This document shows positions 32,622 to 40,806 of a DNA stretch of 64,000 nucleotides, one piece after another. The notes beneath the pieces are model-generated. The model searched no databases. It was not told the DNA's origin and saw nothing but the letters and a program-made list of their open reading frames with translations. The position numbers and the translations under genes are program-made. The first letter of the stretch is position 1; the number at the start of each line of letters is the position of its first letter. Source of the stretch: Streptomyces sp. f51 (GTDB lineage Bacteria > Actinomycetota > Actinomycetes > Streptomycetales > Streptomycetaceae); contig NZ_CP149798.1 in assembly GCF_037940415.1 (NCBI RefSeq), positions 7,907,001 through 7,971,000 of the forward strand, given 5' to 3'.

Positions 32622-33109
32622 TGACTCGTCCCACCATCCGGCGAAGCGATCCGGTCGGACGTCGGCCAGACGTAGGGCAGATTGTCAGGAACATCCGAGA
32701 AGAACGGGCTGTAGATCTCAGGTGCTTTGCGCATCAGCGCCGACTGGTGGCTGCGATGGAAAGCGGGGTCTCCCAGCCACGGGGGCAGCTCCCCGGCGTC
32801 TGCAAGCTGTTCCTGGGCCCGCACCACGGTGTCGGGATGATGCTGGCTGAAGTCGGTGACGAGGGTCGCAGCGCATGTGTCGGCATGCCCATCCGCCGCC
32901 CACACGGCGCACACGTCCAGGCCGTAACGGACCAGGGCCTCCTCATAGCCGGTCCACATCTGAACGGCGGGATGGTGCCGCCATCCGTAGCCGGGTACTG
33001 TCAGGCCGCGCAGCACCTGCAGAGCCTCGACCCGCTGTTTGCCCAGACGCGCCTGATCCAAGACTGCGGCGGATTGCGTGAAATCGGGATAGGGGAGAAA
33101 GGTCTGCAT
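32618..33109 (-). CDS. MSMEG_6728-like protein
   Basis: This encodes 163 residues from the ATG at 33109. The chain opens with MQTFLPYPDFTQSAAVLDQA, then RLGKQRVEALQVLRGLTVPG and YGWRHHPAVQMWTGYEEALV, and closes with ELPPWLGDPAFHRSHQSAL and DNLPYVWP. This fits an actinobacterial family named after MSMEG_6728, whose N terminus resembles the pyrimidine-dimer DNA glycosylase fold (early Arg/Lys and His residues), so a DNA-repair role is possible but unproven. The stop codon TGA is supplied by the palindrome at 32582-32621, so the last residues (GGTSH) may be altered compared with relatives. Confidence 0.82.
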   Translation of the reverse strand: MQTFLPYPDFTQSAAVLDQARLGKQRVEALQVLRGLTVPGYGWRHHPAVQMWTGYEEALVRYGLDVCAVWAADGHADTCAATLVTDFSQHHPDTVVRAQEQLADAGELPPWLGDPAFHRSHQSALMRKAPEIYSPFFSDVPDNLPYVWPTSDRIASPDGGTSH

Positions 33110-33487
33110 CCATGCACACCTACCATGGCTGACCTGCTTTCACACGGGTCATTGGTGGTGCAACGGTCTACGTTTCGAGAGTTGGCCGCTGAGCGAGGAC
33201 CTACGCTTCTGTCGGGGCTCTTGCAAGTTCTACCGCGGGCAAGGCCGCCTGCCGCATCATCGTCCTCGAACGCCGGCTCGATGAGGAGCAGCGCATCACC
33301 GCCGAAGACCGCCGTGCCGCGGCCCGGCACGCAAGTGCGCTGGAATAGACCTCTTTAGACGGGGCACCCGAAGACCTGCCTGACGATGCTCGGTGCTGAG
33401 CGGGCGTCAGACGTCATACGTAGGGTGCGTTCGCCGCATGGCGGACTCAGCCGTCACGCGTCACCCGCGTTTGGGGAGAGGGCTACC
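33110..33487. other. Intergenic stretch with a short helical remnant
   Basis: On the plus strand at about 33240-33349, CRIIVLERRLDEEQRITAED leads into a TAG. It looks like the end of a coiled-coil protein, without a start. Nothing else was recognised. Confidence 0.35.
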
Positions 33488-33733
33488 ATGATCCTTCCGG
33501 CGGAAAGAGAACTGCGCGCGGTGCTGACCCGCTTTGCGGAGACACGGATTGAACATGATGTCCGTCCCACCGGTCGTACCAGCCGTGCACTGGACGACGC
33601 CACGTACACGCTGTGCGTGATGACCGGGGCCCGGACCATCGAGCAGGCCCTGCCTGCGGCAGACGCCCTGTTGGAGCAATACAGCACTGACCGTTATGGT
33701 GCCACGCGGCCGCAGGACAGGGCGGCCGCCTGA
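33488..33733 (+). CDS. DUF5133 small protein
   Basis: This encodes 81 residues from the ATG at 33488. The pattern ILPAERELRAVLTRFAETRI, then RALDDATYTLCVMTGARTIE and AADALLEQYS matches the short helical Streptomyces family DUF5133. Members are small soluble proteins of unknown function, often near stress or regulatory genes. There is no strong ribosome-binding site. It is followed by an unassigned 300-bp stretch. Confidence 0.75.
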   Translation: MILPAERELRAVLTRFAETRIEHDVRPTGRTSRALDDATYTLCVMTGARTIEQALPAADALLEQYSTDRYGATRPQDRAAA

Positions 33734-34048
33734 CCTTTCTTGACGTCCCCGAGGCCCGGTAGAAGGGTTCGTGCTGTCCAACGACGGCACGAACCCGACG
33801 TCACGCGTGGCTGCCCACTCAAGCCCGAGTGCGGCGAGCTTGTCCCTGTGAACTTGGCGCGCCTGCTCATGCTGTTGGAGAGGAAGACACCCAGCTTCAC
33901 CGCATACTCCCGGCCGCCGGCCACGATCCGCTCTTCGCGGCCTCCTGGAAACGGTGACGAAGCCTGTGCGCGTCCCCCAGAGGCGTCGTGGACGGCTTTG
34001 CGAGTGCTTCCGGCTCGGGAGCCACGGGGACGACGTCGGCACATGGGG
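33734..34048. other. Intergenic stretch, no gene seen
   Basis: This lies between DUF5133 and the convergent STAS gene. No clear hairpin or coding pattern was recognised. Confidence 0.4.
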
Positions 34049-34414
34049 TCAGGTGGTGGGCGGAGTGCCGGGAGCGGCCTGCCAGGCTTCGGTCAGGCTG
34101 CCGTGGATGGGGAACACGCTGTGGGCGCCGGTGATGGTGAGCAGGCGCATCATCTGCTGGGTCGGTGCGGCCAGGATGAGCTCGCCGCCGGAGTGCTGAG
34201 CGCGGCGGCGTAGGCGGATGAGGGTGTTGAGGCCGGAGGAGTCGCAGAAGGTGACGCCGGTCAGATTCAGGATCACGGTGGGGTGGTGGTTGAGGGCCTC
34301 GTCCACGGTGTGCTCCAGGATGGAGGCGGTGTTCAGGTCGAGAGGCCCTGCCACGGTGAGGGCAGTGGCTTGGCTGTGGGTGCCGGCTGTGTCGATGCGC
34401 AGGAGGGAGTTCAT
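34049..34414 (-). CDS. STAS-domain anti-sigma factor antagonist, paired with phosphatase
   Basis: This encodes 121 residues from the ATG at 34414, which overlaps the upstream phosphatase stop by 4 bp (ATGA), so translation is coupled. The STAS pattern is ALTVAGPLDLNTASILEHTV, then TVILNLTGVTFCDSSGLNTL, with phosphorylatable Ser59/Ser60 after Asp58. The pairing with a SpoIIE-type phosphatase is direct: the phosphatase would remove phosphate from this or a similar antagonist and thereby free a sigma factor. The cognate kinase and sigma factor are not next to it. Confidence 0.9.
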   Translation of the reverse strand: MNSLLRIDTAGTHSQATALTVAGPLDLNTASILEHTVDEALNHHPTVILNLTGVTFCDSSGLNTLIRLRRRAQHSGGELILAAPTQQMMRLLTITGAHSVFPIHGSLTEAWQAAPGTPPTT

Positions 34415-35703
34415 GGCCGACTGCTCTCGTCCGTGGTTGAGGTGAGCGGTCGATCGCGGTCCAGCAGTCCGGTCAGGGCCGCCGCTGGTTCGGTGTTCTC
34501 GGTGGTGGGGCCCAGCCATTCACACATCAGCACGGTGGCGTCGTCCTGGAGGTGGCCGTCGTGGTAGTCGAGGACGGCCTTGATGAGGCGGCGCAGGGTC
34601 TCGGGGACGGGCAGACCGTCGGCGTGGTGGCGGACGAGGAGATCGGTGAAGCGTTCCAGGCCGAATTCGCTGTCGTCGGCACTGCGGGCTTCGGTGATGC
34701 CGTCGGTGTAGAGGACGATGCGGTCACCCGGTTGCAACTGTTCGTGGCACACGATGCTGGGAAGTCCCAGGTCAGTGCCCATGGGATGAGCCGGGGGGCA
34801 CGTGAGGTGGCTGCTCCAGCGGTTGCCGCGGATGATGATCGGCGGGTGGTGGCCGCGGTTGACCCAGCTCAGGACCCCGGTGCGGGTGTCGAGGGTGGCG
34901 AGGATGCCGGTGACGTAGCGGCGCTGGTGATACTGGTCGATCAGGGCGGTTTCCACGGCTTCCCCCTTGGCGGCGAGGCCGGCGCCCTGGCGGCGGGCCT
35001 GGCGGCATGCACCGAGCGCGAGGGCTCCGCACAGTCCCGCTGCGTTGTCGTGACCCATGGCGTCGAAGATCGTCAGGTGCACCAAAGGACCGTCGAGGGC
35101 GTACTCGTACACATCACCGCTGACCCGGTAGGCCGGCTCCAGCGACGCCGAGATCACGATGCGCCCGTCGGCGTAGGTGCTCGGCGGCATCAGGTTCCAC
35201 GCCATCTCCGCCCCGATGTTCAGAGGCTCCGTCCGCGTCAGCTTCGCGAGCGTGTCACTGGAAGTCCGCTTCGAAACGATCAGCAACGCCAGGAGCGCGG
35301 CGAGACGGTCGGCGTCCTCACGGGCACGGGCATCGTCGTACACGGAGCGCACGCGCAGCACTCCAATGCGCTCGGTGCCGTCCACGATGGGCAGCCACCA
35401 GTCGATGCCGACCGCCTCGTTCAGGGAAGAAGAGGTCAGCCAGCCGTACTGGTAGGCCCGCCCCGGGGTGGTGCCCTCGATGCGGATGTCCTGTGCGGTG
35501 TCCGGCGGGGCCCCGTTCGGGCCGGCCAGCAGGTGCAGCTCCCGGTGCTCCAGATCGGTCACGTAGATGAGCAGGTCGGTGAAGCCCGCGGTCCGGGCAT
35601 GCTCGCCAGCCTTTTCCGGCAGCGCGTCCAGCGGCATCAGATGGCTGGCGTCCAGCAGGCTGGCGAGCATCGCCCGCCCGCCTGCCTCCCGGTCCATGTC
35701 CAT
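34411..35703 (-). CDS. GAF-domain PP2C/SpoIIE-type serine phosphatase
   Basis: This encodes 430 residues. Residues about 15-150 form a GAF-like sensor (HARTAGFTDLLIYVTDLEH, RIGVLRVRSVYDDARARED). Residues 180-400 form the SpoIIE phosphatase domain with metal-binding aspartates at Asp197 (SGDVYEYALDG), Asp214 (IFDAMGHDNAAG), Asp334 (VLYTDGITEAR) and Asp387/388 (QDDATVLMCEW). The C-terminal 30 residues are polar. It is cytosolic, with no membrane segment. It forms a two-gene operon with the STAS protein via a 4-bp overlap. The signal sensed by the GAF domain is unknown. Confidence 0.92.
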   Translation of the reverse strand: MDMDREAGGRAMLASLLDASHLMPLDALPEKAGEHARTAGFTDLLIYVTDLEHRELHLLAGPNGAPPDTAQDIRIEGTTPGRAYQYGWLTSSSLNEAVGIDWWLPIVDGTERIGVLRVRSVYDDARAREDADRLAALLALLIVSKRTSSDTLAKLTRTEPLNIGAEMAWNLMPPSTYADGRIVISASLEPAYRVSGDVYEYALDGPLVHLTIFDAMGHDNAAGLCGALALGACRQARRQGAGLAAKGEAVETALIDQYHQRRYVTGILATLDTRTGVLSWVNRGHHPPIIIRGNRWSSHLTCPPAHPMGTDLGLPSIVCHEQLQPGDRIVLYTDGITEARSADDSEFGLERFTDLLVRHHADGLPVPETLRRLIKAVLDYHDGHLQDDATVLMCEWLGPTTENTEPAAALTGLLDRDRPLTSTTDESSRP

Positions 35704-36544
35704 GGTCTTCCCTCCTCTGCTTCAAAATGTCCGAGTGCCCGTCCGTGCCGGTTATCCACTTCGGCCGCAGCACAGCAAGACCGGGAACACCAGCACAGTC
35801 CAGGCCCCCGCTGTCGCTCAAGCGCGGCGTTTGCAGTAGGCCGGGTGTTGGCGTACTGCGCTCGTGGCCGCCTCTGGACGAGCTGCCGACCTGCCGGTTC
35901 ACCAAGGCCGTCGGCCTCGGACACCGAGGATTGGCCCGACTTCACGGAAGGCGGAAGGCGTGCCAGAACCCCAGAACGGACAGCAGACACTCACCGCTTC
36001 GGGAGCGCCTGGGAGGCTGCTGTTCAAATTCCGCGGTGGGGCGAGCTGAGCGTGAGATCTTCCCGGGCGGGGTGCAGATCGCGCTGTCGCCCTGCCCGAG
36101 ACTGGTTCTCCTAGTTGGCCAGGCTGAAGTCGCCGCCGACCGGGATCGGCGATCCTATTCGATCGTGCTCGTACTGCTCTGACTGTGGTTTCCGCCGGTT
36201 CGAAGCTATTTGCTCCGGGACCCGTTTCGATCTTCCGAGCCCAGCGGAAGAAGGCGCAGAGCATGGGTTCCCATCGCGCGACCCGCGAGGGGTCCGCTAT
36301 CCCCGGCAGGCCCACGGTCAGGGTGCCGCCGCCTCGGTCGGTGTCAGTCGTGCTGGCGCCTCGGTCACCGTCATGTCAGGCCCCTCCCAGGATCCAGTCC
36401 CCGTACCGCCGGCTGCTGGAGGCCGACAACAGTGCGGCCACCCGCATGGGTCCATTCGCAACGGGTGCCGGACTCCTCTCGCCCCTCCAGACGCCTCGCG
36501 GCGGGGCACCGCGCGAGGGTCGTGCAGCTGTGAAGGGATGTTTT
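35704..36544. other. Intergenic region of 840 bp, no certain gene
   Basis: Open frames on both strands are arginine- and proline-rich without motifs. This region includes the promoter area of the phosphatase operon. No insertion sequence was recognised. Confidence 0.4.
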
Positions 36545-37045
36545 ATGGCGGGCGGGACATGTGTCCGTGGTGAAGGGGCACTCGTGGTGGGTATGGAGGC
36601 CATTCAGGCGTACGCCACCGTTCGAAGCAGGCTTTGGGCAAGCCCCGCACCACGGCTGGCCGAGGGAAGGCACCGACGTAGCGGACGGCGCCGGGGCCGG
36701 TGGCATCGCAGGCTGCTGGCCTACCGCGGGGTCGACCTCATGCTGTCTCCCTCTCCGGAAGACGCGGGCGAGGAGTGTCTCCTGCTGGTGCACATCCGCA
36801 GGGTGATCGGGCGCGTGACCTATCGAGCGTGCAGCAGGTGCGCAGAGGGCGTGATCACCGACGTCGTCCTGGAGGAACCGTTCCGCGACTGCGGGCTGGG
36901 CACCAGGGCCCTGTCACATCTGCGTTCCCTCTATCCCGCCATCACCTGGCGCACCACGCTGGACACTCGCCTCACACGCACTCTGCTGCGCCGAATGCGC
37001 GTTCCCAAGGCGACTGCGGGCGGGAGTTGTTCCCACATCCGGTGA
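36545..37045 (+). CDS. GNAT-like acetyltransferase-fold protein
   Basis: This encodes 166 residues from the ATG at 36545 with GAAGGGA upstream. The second half follows a Streptomyces GNAT-like pattern: LLLVHIRRVIGRVTYRACSR, CAEGVITDVVLEEPFRDCGL and GTRALSHLRSLYPAITWRTT. The R-x-x-G-L-G-T block corresponds to the acetyl-CoA pyrophosphate loop. The N-terminal 60 residues are basic and probably partly disordered. Substrate unknown. Alternative starts exist (for example 36593), so the N terminus is uncertain. Confidence 0.6.
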   Translation: MAGGTCVRGEGALVVGMEAIQAYATVRSRLWASPAPRLAEGRHRRSGRRRGRWHRRLLAYRGVDLMLSPSPEDAGEECLLLVHIRRVIGRVTYRACSRCAEGVITDVVLEEPFRDCGLGTRALSHLRSLYPAITWRTTLDTRLTRTLLRRMRVPKATAGGSCSHIR

Positions 37046-37277
37046 AGTGTTACGGCGCGTGCGGTGGTTGGTGAAGCCGGCGGCATCACGGCAGTCGTGC
37101 ACGGACGGGAGGACAGTCCGCCTGCATGCCGCTTGTTGGCGAAGCGTATTCGGCGGCGTTCAATCCTCCCTCAGTGGCTGCCATTCCGGTGACTGCGCGA
37201 GTACTCCGAACCGTGGAGTTCAAGAGAAAAGCGATCTGGCTCGAACAGGGGTGCACTGCGGGGTCGGGGCAGGGCCG

Positions 37278-37823
37278 CTACAGGCAATGACGCAGCAGAC
37301 GCGGGACATGCAACGTGAGCCAGGCGCTGCCGAGGCCGATCAGGGCACCGGCGGCGACATCGGTGGGGTAATGGGCGCCCGACTGCACTCGCTCGACGGC
37401 CAGCAGGGTGGCGGGCACCGCGCAGAGGGCGCCCGCCGACGGCCACATGGGCGCGATAGTGGCTGTGAAGGCCACGGCGGCCGCGGTGTGACCCGAGGGG
37501 AAGGAGGAGGAGTCGGGCCGGTCCTCGACTTCATCGTGCTCGATCCACTCTTTGGGCGGGCGGGGCCGGTCGACGAGCGGCTTGCACACCCCGTTGGACA
37601 CCAGTTGCGCGACGGCGAGCGCGGCAAGCCCCGAGACGGCGGACCTGCGCCCGCGGGGTCCGCCGACCGCCGTCATGACCGCCGCGGCGCCGCACCACAG
37701 CTTGCTGCTCTCCGCCGTCTCCTCCACCGCCGACAGCAGCCGGCCGATGGCCGGTGGAATGCGGGCGGCAGCCCGCTGCGTCAGACACCGGTCTGCATCA
37801 CTCAACGCCGCTATCAATCTCAT
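37278..37823 (-). CDS. PAP2-family membrane phosphatase
   Basis: This encodes 181 residues from the ATG at 37823; a TTG nine codons upstream is an alternative. The phosphatase motifs are present: KPLVDRPRPP (K-x6-R-P), SSFPSGHTAAA and SGAHYPTDVAAG, giving the three active-site blocks of type-2 phosphatidic acid phosphatases. Hydrophobic helices lie between them (VSGLAALAVAQLVSNGV, ALCAVPATLLAVERV). The protein is rather short for the family, with few N-terminal membrane segments. A likely substrate is a lipid phosphate at the outer membrane face. The second TnpB element ends only 53 bp upstream and may separate the gene from its original promoter. Confidence 0.87.
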   Translation of the reverse strand: MRLIAALSDADRCLTQRAAARIPPAIGRLLSAVEETAESSKLWCGAAAVMTAVGGPRGRRSAVSGLAALAVAQLVSNGVCKPLVDRPRPPKEWIEHDEVEDRPDSSSFPSGHTAAAVAFTATIAPMWPSAGALCAVPATLLAVERVQSGAHYPTDVAAGALIGLGSAWLTLHVPRLLRHCL

Positions 37824-37875
37824 GAGCTGCGGATTTCCCGGATAATCCAATACATACCCATCCGGCCCCCGGCAG

Positions 37876-39299
37876 TCATCAGGTCTCCTTCGTGGATACC
37901 CCGGCCTTCAGGCCGGGGAGGGAACGAAGCTGCTGCGGAGCAGGGCAGGGAAGGCCGGTTCGCCTCTTGGGCGGAGCGGCGTTGTCAGTGGTGGCCGTTA
38001 GGTTGGTCGGGTGTATCTGCGGTATTCGTTCCGGCTCGTGCCGACGCCGGGTCAGTGCATCGCGCTGGCTCGTACGTTGGGCTGTGCCCGGGTGGTCTTC
38101 AACGATGCGCTGGCCGCGAGGAAGGCCGCCTACCGGGCGGACGGGTCGCGGATCGCGTCGGGTGTGCTGGCGAAGCGGGTGATCACCGAGGCGAAGAAGA
38201 CGGCCGAGCGGGCGTGGCTGGCGGAGGTGTCGGTGGACGCCCTGCAGTCTTCTCTTCGTGATCTCGATACGGCGTACGCGAATTTCTTCGCGTCGGTGGC
38301 GGGGAAGCGGCCGGGGCGCCGTATGGGGCTTCCGGTGTTCAAGTCGAAGAAGGACAGCCGGCAGGGCGTCCGTTTCTCCAGGAACGGGTTCCGGCTGCGG
38401 GGCAACGGGCGGCTGAACCTCGCGAAGATCGGGGACGTCCGGGTCCGCTGGTCCCGGGAGCTGCCTTCCGCTCCATCCTCGGTGACTGTGGTCAAGGACG
38501 CTTCGGGCCGGTACTTCGCGAGCTTCGTGGTGGACGTCGAGCCCGCAACGCTGCCGCCCGTGGACGCCGAGGCCGGTATCGACCTGGGGCTGATGCTCCC
38601 CCAGACTCCGTCCGGGGGGACCCTCATCGCCGTTCTGTCCGACGGGCGGGTGATCGACAACCCACGTTTCCTGCGGCGTGCCGAGCGTCGGCTGAACAAG
38701 GCGCAGCGGGCGTTGAGCCGCAAGGCGAAGGGGTCGAGGAACCGGGTCAAGGCCCGGCTGAAGGTTGCCCGGGCGCATGCCCGGGTGGCCGATGCGCGCA
38801 GAAACTGGTGTCACCAGAGTGCTTCGAGGCTGGTCCGCGACAACCAAGCGGTCTACCTCGAAGACCTGGCGGTCTTTGGCCTGGCCCGCACTCGCCTGGC
38901 CAAGTCTGTGCACGATGCCGCGTGGGGCATGTTCCGCCGGGTGCTGGAGGAGAAGGCGGCCCGCTACGGCCGTCACGTCGGCATCGTTTCCCGCTGGCTG
39001 CCCTCCTCGCAGACGTGCTCGGTGTGCTGGGTCGTGGACGGGACGAAGCCGCTGCACGTGCGTATCTGGCGGTGCGAGGGCTGCGGTACCGAACATGATC
39101 GTGACCTCAATGCGTCGCGTGTGATCCTCGCCGCCGGGCAGGCGGAGAGGCTAAACGCCCCTGGAGGGCCGGTCAGCCCTGGAGTGGAAATCCCACACCG
39201 GGCACGGCCCGTTGAACGGGGAACCCACCCGAAGGCCCAGCCGGTCACCACCGGCAGCCAGGCGGGAATCCCCGCCCTTTAGGGCGGGGAGGATGTCAA
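37876..39299 (+). mobile_element. IS200/IS605-type TnpB element, copy 2 (no TnpA)
   Basis: It is nearly identical to copy 1 over the full length (1424 against 1423 bp), with one single-base length difference before tnpB. The left-end hairpin CCCCGGCC-TTCA-GGCCGGGG and right-end hairpin CCCCGCCC-TTTA-GGGCGGGG are both intact. It begins at TCATCAGG and ends at GATGTCAA. The empty site rebuilt from the flanks reads ...GGCAGTCAT then GAATGCCC..., supporting TCAT as the target motif in both copies. The same orientation as copy 1 makes a 23.3-kb deletion by recombination possible. Confidence 0.85.
38011..39282 (+). CDS. tnpB: TnpB RNA-guided nuclease, copy 2
   Basis: This encodes 423 residues from a GTG at 38011. 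It has the same catalytic set as copy 1: Asp191 (GIDLGLML), Glu284 (YLEDLAVFGL), the DRDLNAS motif, and zinc pairs CSVC and CEGC. Differences from copy 1 are few but clustered: residues about 41-65 read YRADGSRIASGVLAKRV here and YAGDKSRIPTGVLARQV there, while long stretches elsewhere are identical even at DNA level. Such patchiness fits gene conversion between family members. No frameshift is present, so the protein is probably active. Confidence 0.92.
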   Translation: MYLRYSFRLVPTPGQCIALARTLGCARVVFNDALAARKAAYRADGSRIASGVLAKRVITEAKKTAERAWLAEVSVDALQSSLRDLDTAYANFFASVAGKRPGRRMGLPVFKSKKDSRQGVRFSRNGFRLRGNGRLNLAKIGDVRVRWSRELPSAPSSVTVVKDASGRYFASFVVDVEPATLPPVDAEAGIDLGLMLPQTPSGGTLIAVLSDGRVIDNPRFLRRAERRLNKAQRALSRKAKGSRNRVKARLKVARAHARVADARRNWCHQSASRLVRDNQAVYLEDLAVFGLARTRLAKSVHDAAWGMFRRVLEEKAARYGRHVGIVSRWLPSSQTCSVCWVVDGTKPLHVRIWRCEGCGTEHDRDLNASRVILAAGQAERLNAPGGPVSPGVEIPHRARPVERGTHPKAQPVTTGSQAGIPAL

Positions 39300-39315
39300 G
39301 AATGCCCGGGCTTTC
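39265..39315 (+). ncRNA. Predicted omega-RNA 3' hairpin plus guide of TnpB copy 2
   Basis: By the same logic as for copy 1, the right-end hairpin (about 39268-39290) followed by the first 16 flanking bases GAATGCCCGGGCTTTC (39300-39315) would form the 3' part of the guide RNA. It would direct TnpB to the empty site next to TCAT. This is family-based inference. Confidence 0.4.
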
Positions 39316-39511
39316 TGCATGAGTCCCGGTAAGCGCGCCGGACTCCGGCCCCTTCATCGTCCACCAGCCCTGCCTGGTCCGGCAGTTCAAGCACTCGGGC
39401 GCAGTGCTCGCACAGCCTGGTGTCGCCCTCGGACGGGACGGCCGGCCTGCTCCCGCACGCCTTGCACACGCCTGAGCGTCGGTTCTGGGCGGGTGGCTGT
39501 CGTTCCTCCAT
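39296..39511 (-). CDS. Small zinc-ribbon-like protein
   Basis: This encodes 71 residues from an ATG at 39511 with GGGAG seven bases upstream. Two cysteine pairs, Cys16-x2-Cys19 (VCKACG) and Cys34-x2-Cys37 (LCEHCA), 14 residues apart, fit a zinc ribbon. The rest is charged and unassigned. The stop codon is formed at the end of the TnpB element. In the rebuilt empty site the same residues would be followed at once by another TGA, so the insertion left the product unchanged. Before the insertion this gene lay directly upstream of the PAP2 gene. Confidence 0.5.
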   Translation of the reverse strand: MEERQPPAQNRRSGVCKACGSRPAVPSEGDTRLCEHCARVLELPDQAGLVDDEGAGVRRAYRDSCRKPGHS

Positions 39512-39588
39512 CAGTCAACTCCCGTTCGATCCAAGCGGTTACCTACGTAGGAACAGGGGGAATCCGGATCGAGGCCCGGGTTCCGGGG

Positions 39589-40773
39589 TCAAGGGTGAAG
39601 AAGCGTCTTGACCATGGCGTCCTCCTTGGCCTGGAACATCGCGTACGCCTTGGGGCCGTCCTCGAGTGGCATGTCGTGGGTCTTGAAGGAGTCCACGCCG
39701 AGCGGATCGGCGTCGGTGAGCAGTGGCAGGATGTCCTCGACCCAGCGCCACACGTTGGCCTGGCCCATCCGTAGCTGGATCTGCTTGTCGAACATGGTCA
39801 GCAGCGGCATGGGGCTGGCCGCTCCGCCGTACACGCCGGAGACGGAGACCGTGCCCCCGCGCCGTACGAGCTGTATGGCTGCGTGCAGGGCGGTCAGCCG
39901 GTCCACTCCGGCCCGCTCCATGAGCGGCTGCGCGACGCTGTCCGGCAGCAGGGTGGTGACCCACTGGGCGGCCTTGGCGAACGGTGCTCCGTGAGCCTCC
40001 ATGCCGACGGCGTCGATGACCGCGTCGGTTCCTCGCCCCTCGGTCAACTCTTTTACAAAGTCGGTCAGTTCAGTGCCTCCGCGCCGGGCGTCGAAGCACG
40101 TGACGCCGTGTGCGGAGGCGCGGGTGAGCCGGTCGGCGACCGGGTCGATCCCGATGACCAGGCCGGCCCCGCGGTGCTGTGCGATCCGGGCCGCCATGTC
40201 ACCGATCGGGCCGAGCCCCAGGACGGTCACCGTGCCGCCTTCGGGGATGTCGGCGTATTCGACCGCCTGCCAGGCTGTCGGCAGGACGTCGGACAGATAG
40301 ACGAAGCGGTCGTCCGGCGGTCCGTCCGGGACCTTGATGGGCAGCTTGTTGCCGAAGGGGACCCGCAGCAGTTCGGCCTGGCCGCCCGGGACCTGGCCGT
40401 AGAGCTTGGTGTACCCGAAGAGCGAGGCACCGGTGCCGCGTTCACGGACCTGCGTGGTCTCGCACTGCGAGTGCAGCCCGCGGTCGCACATGTAGCAGTC
40501 GCGGCACGACACATTGAAGGGGATCACGACGCGGTCGCCCGCTGTGAGGGCGTGGACCTCGGGCCCGACATCCTCGACCACGCCCATGGGCTCGTGTCCC
40601 AGGATGTCGCCGGGGTCCAGATAGGGACCGAACAACTCGTAGAGATGAAGGTCGGATCCGCAGATTCCGCTCGATGTGATCCGTACGATCACGTCGTCGG
40701 GCTTCTCGATCTGCGGGTCGGGCACGGTCTCCACCCGGACGTCCCTCTTGCCGTGCCAGGTCAGTGCGCGCAT
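39589..40773 (-). CDS. Zinc-dependent alcohol dehydrogenase (formaldehyde dehydrogenase-like)
   Basis: This encodes 394 residues. Medium-chain dehydrogenase features are clear: catalytic zinc ligands SSGICGSDLHLY and ILGHEPMGVVEDVG; the structural zinc lobe with cysteines in SCRDCYMCDRGLHSQC; and the NAD-binding motif GLGPIGDMAARIA followed by GIDPVADR. The long C-terminal part with THDMPLEDGPKAYAMF is typical of the subgroup related to glutathione- or mycothiol-independent formaldehyde dehydrogenases and threonine/sorbitol dehydrogenases. The substrate is probably a small alcohol or aldehyde. The SDR gene ends 34 bp upstream on the same strand, so both form an oxidoreductase operon. Confidence 0.92.
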   Translation of the reverse strand: MRALTWHGKRDVRVETVPDPQIEKPDDVIVRITSSGICGSDLHLYELFGPYLDPGDILGHEPMGVVEDVGPEVHALTAGDRVVIPFNVSCRDCYMCDRGLHSQCETTQVRERGTGASLFGYTKLYGQVPGGQAELLRVPFGNKLPIKVPDGPPDDRFVYLSDVLPTAWQAVEYADIPEGGTVTVLGLGPIGDMAARIAQHRGAGLVIGIDPVADRLTRASAHGVTCFDARRGGTELTDFVKELTEGRGTDAVIDAVGMEAHGAPFAKAAQWVTTLLPDSVAQPLMERAGVDRLTALHAAIQLVRRGGTVSVSGVYGGAASPMPLLTMFDKQIQLRMGQANVWRWVEDILPLLTDADPLGVDSFKTHDMPLEDGPKAYAMFQAKEDAMVKTLLHP

Positions 40774-40806
40774 GAGTGCTCCTTCTGTCGCAGGGTTCGG
40801 CCCCGG

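Noticed and set aside
34552..36114. A 520-codon plus-strand frame opposite the SpoIIE phosphatase
   Set aside because: It is a codon-bias shadow of the phosphatase gene; the phosphatase motifs on the minus strand are unambiguous.
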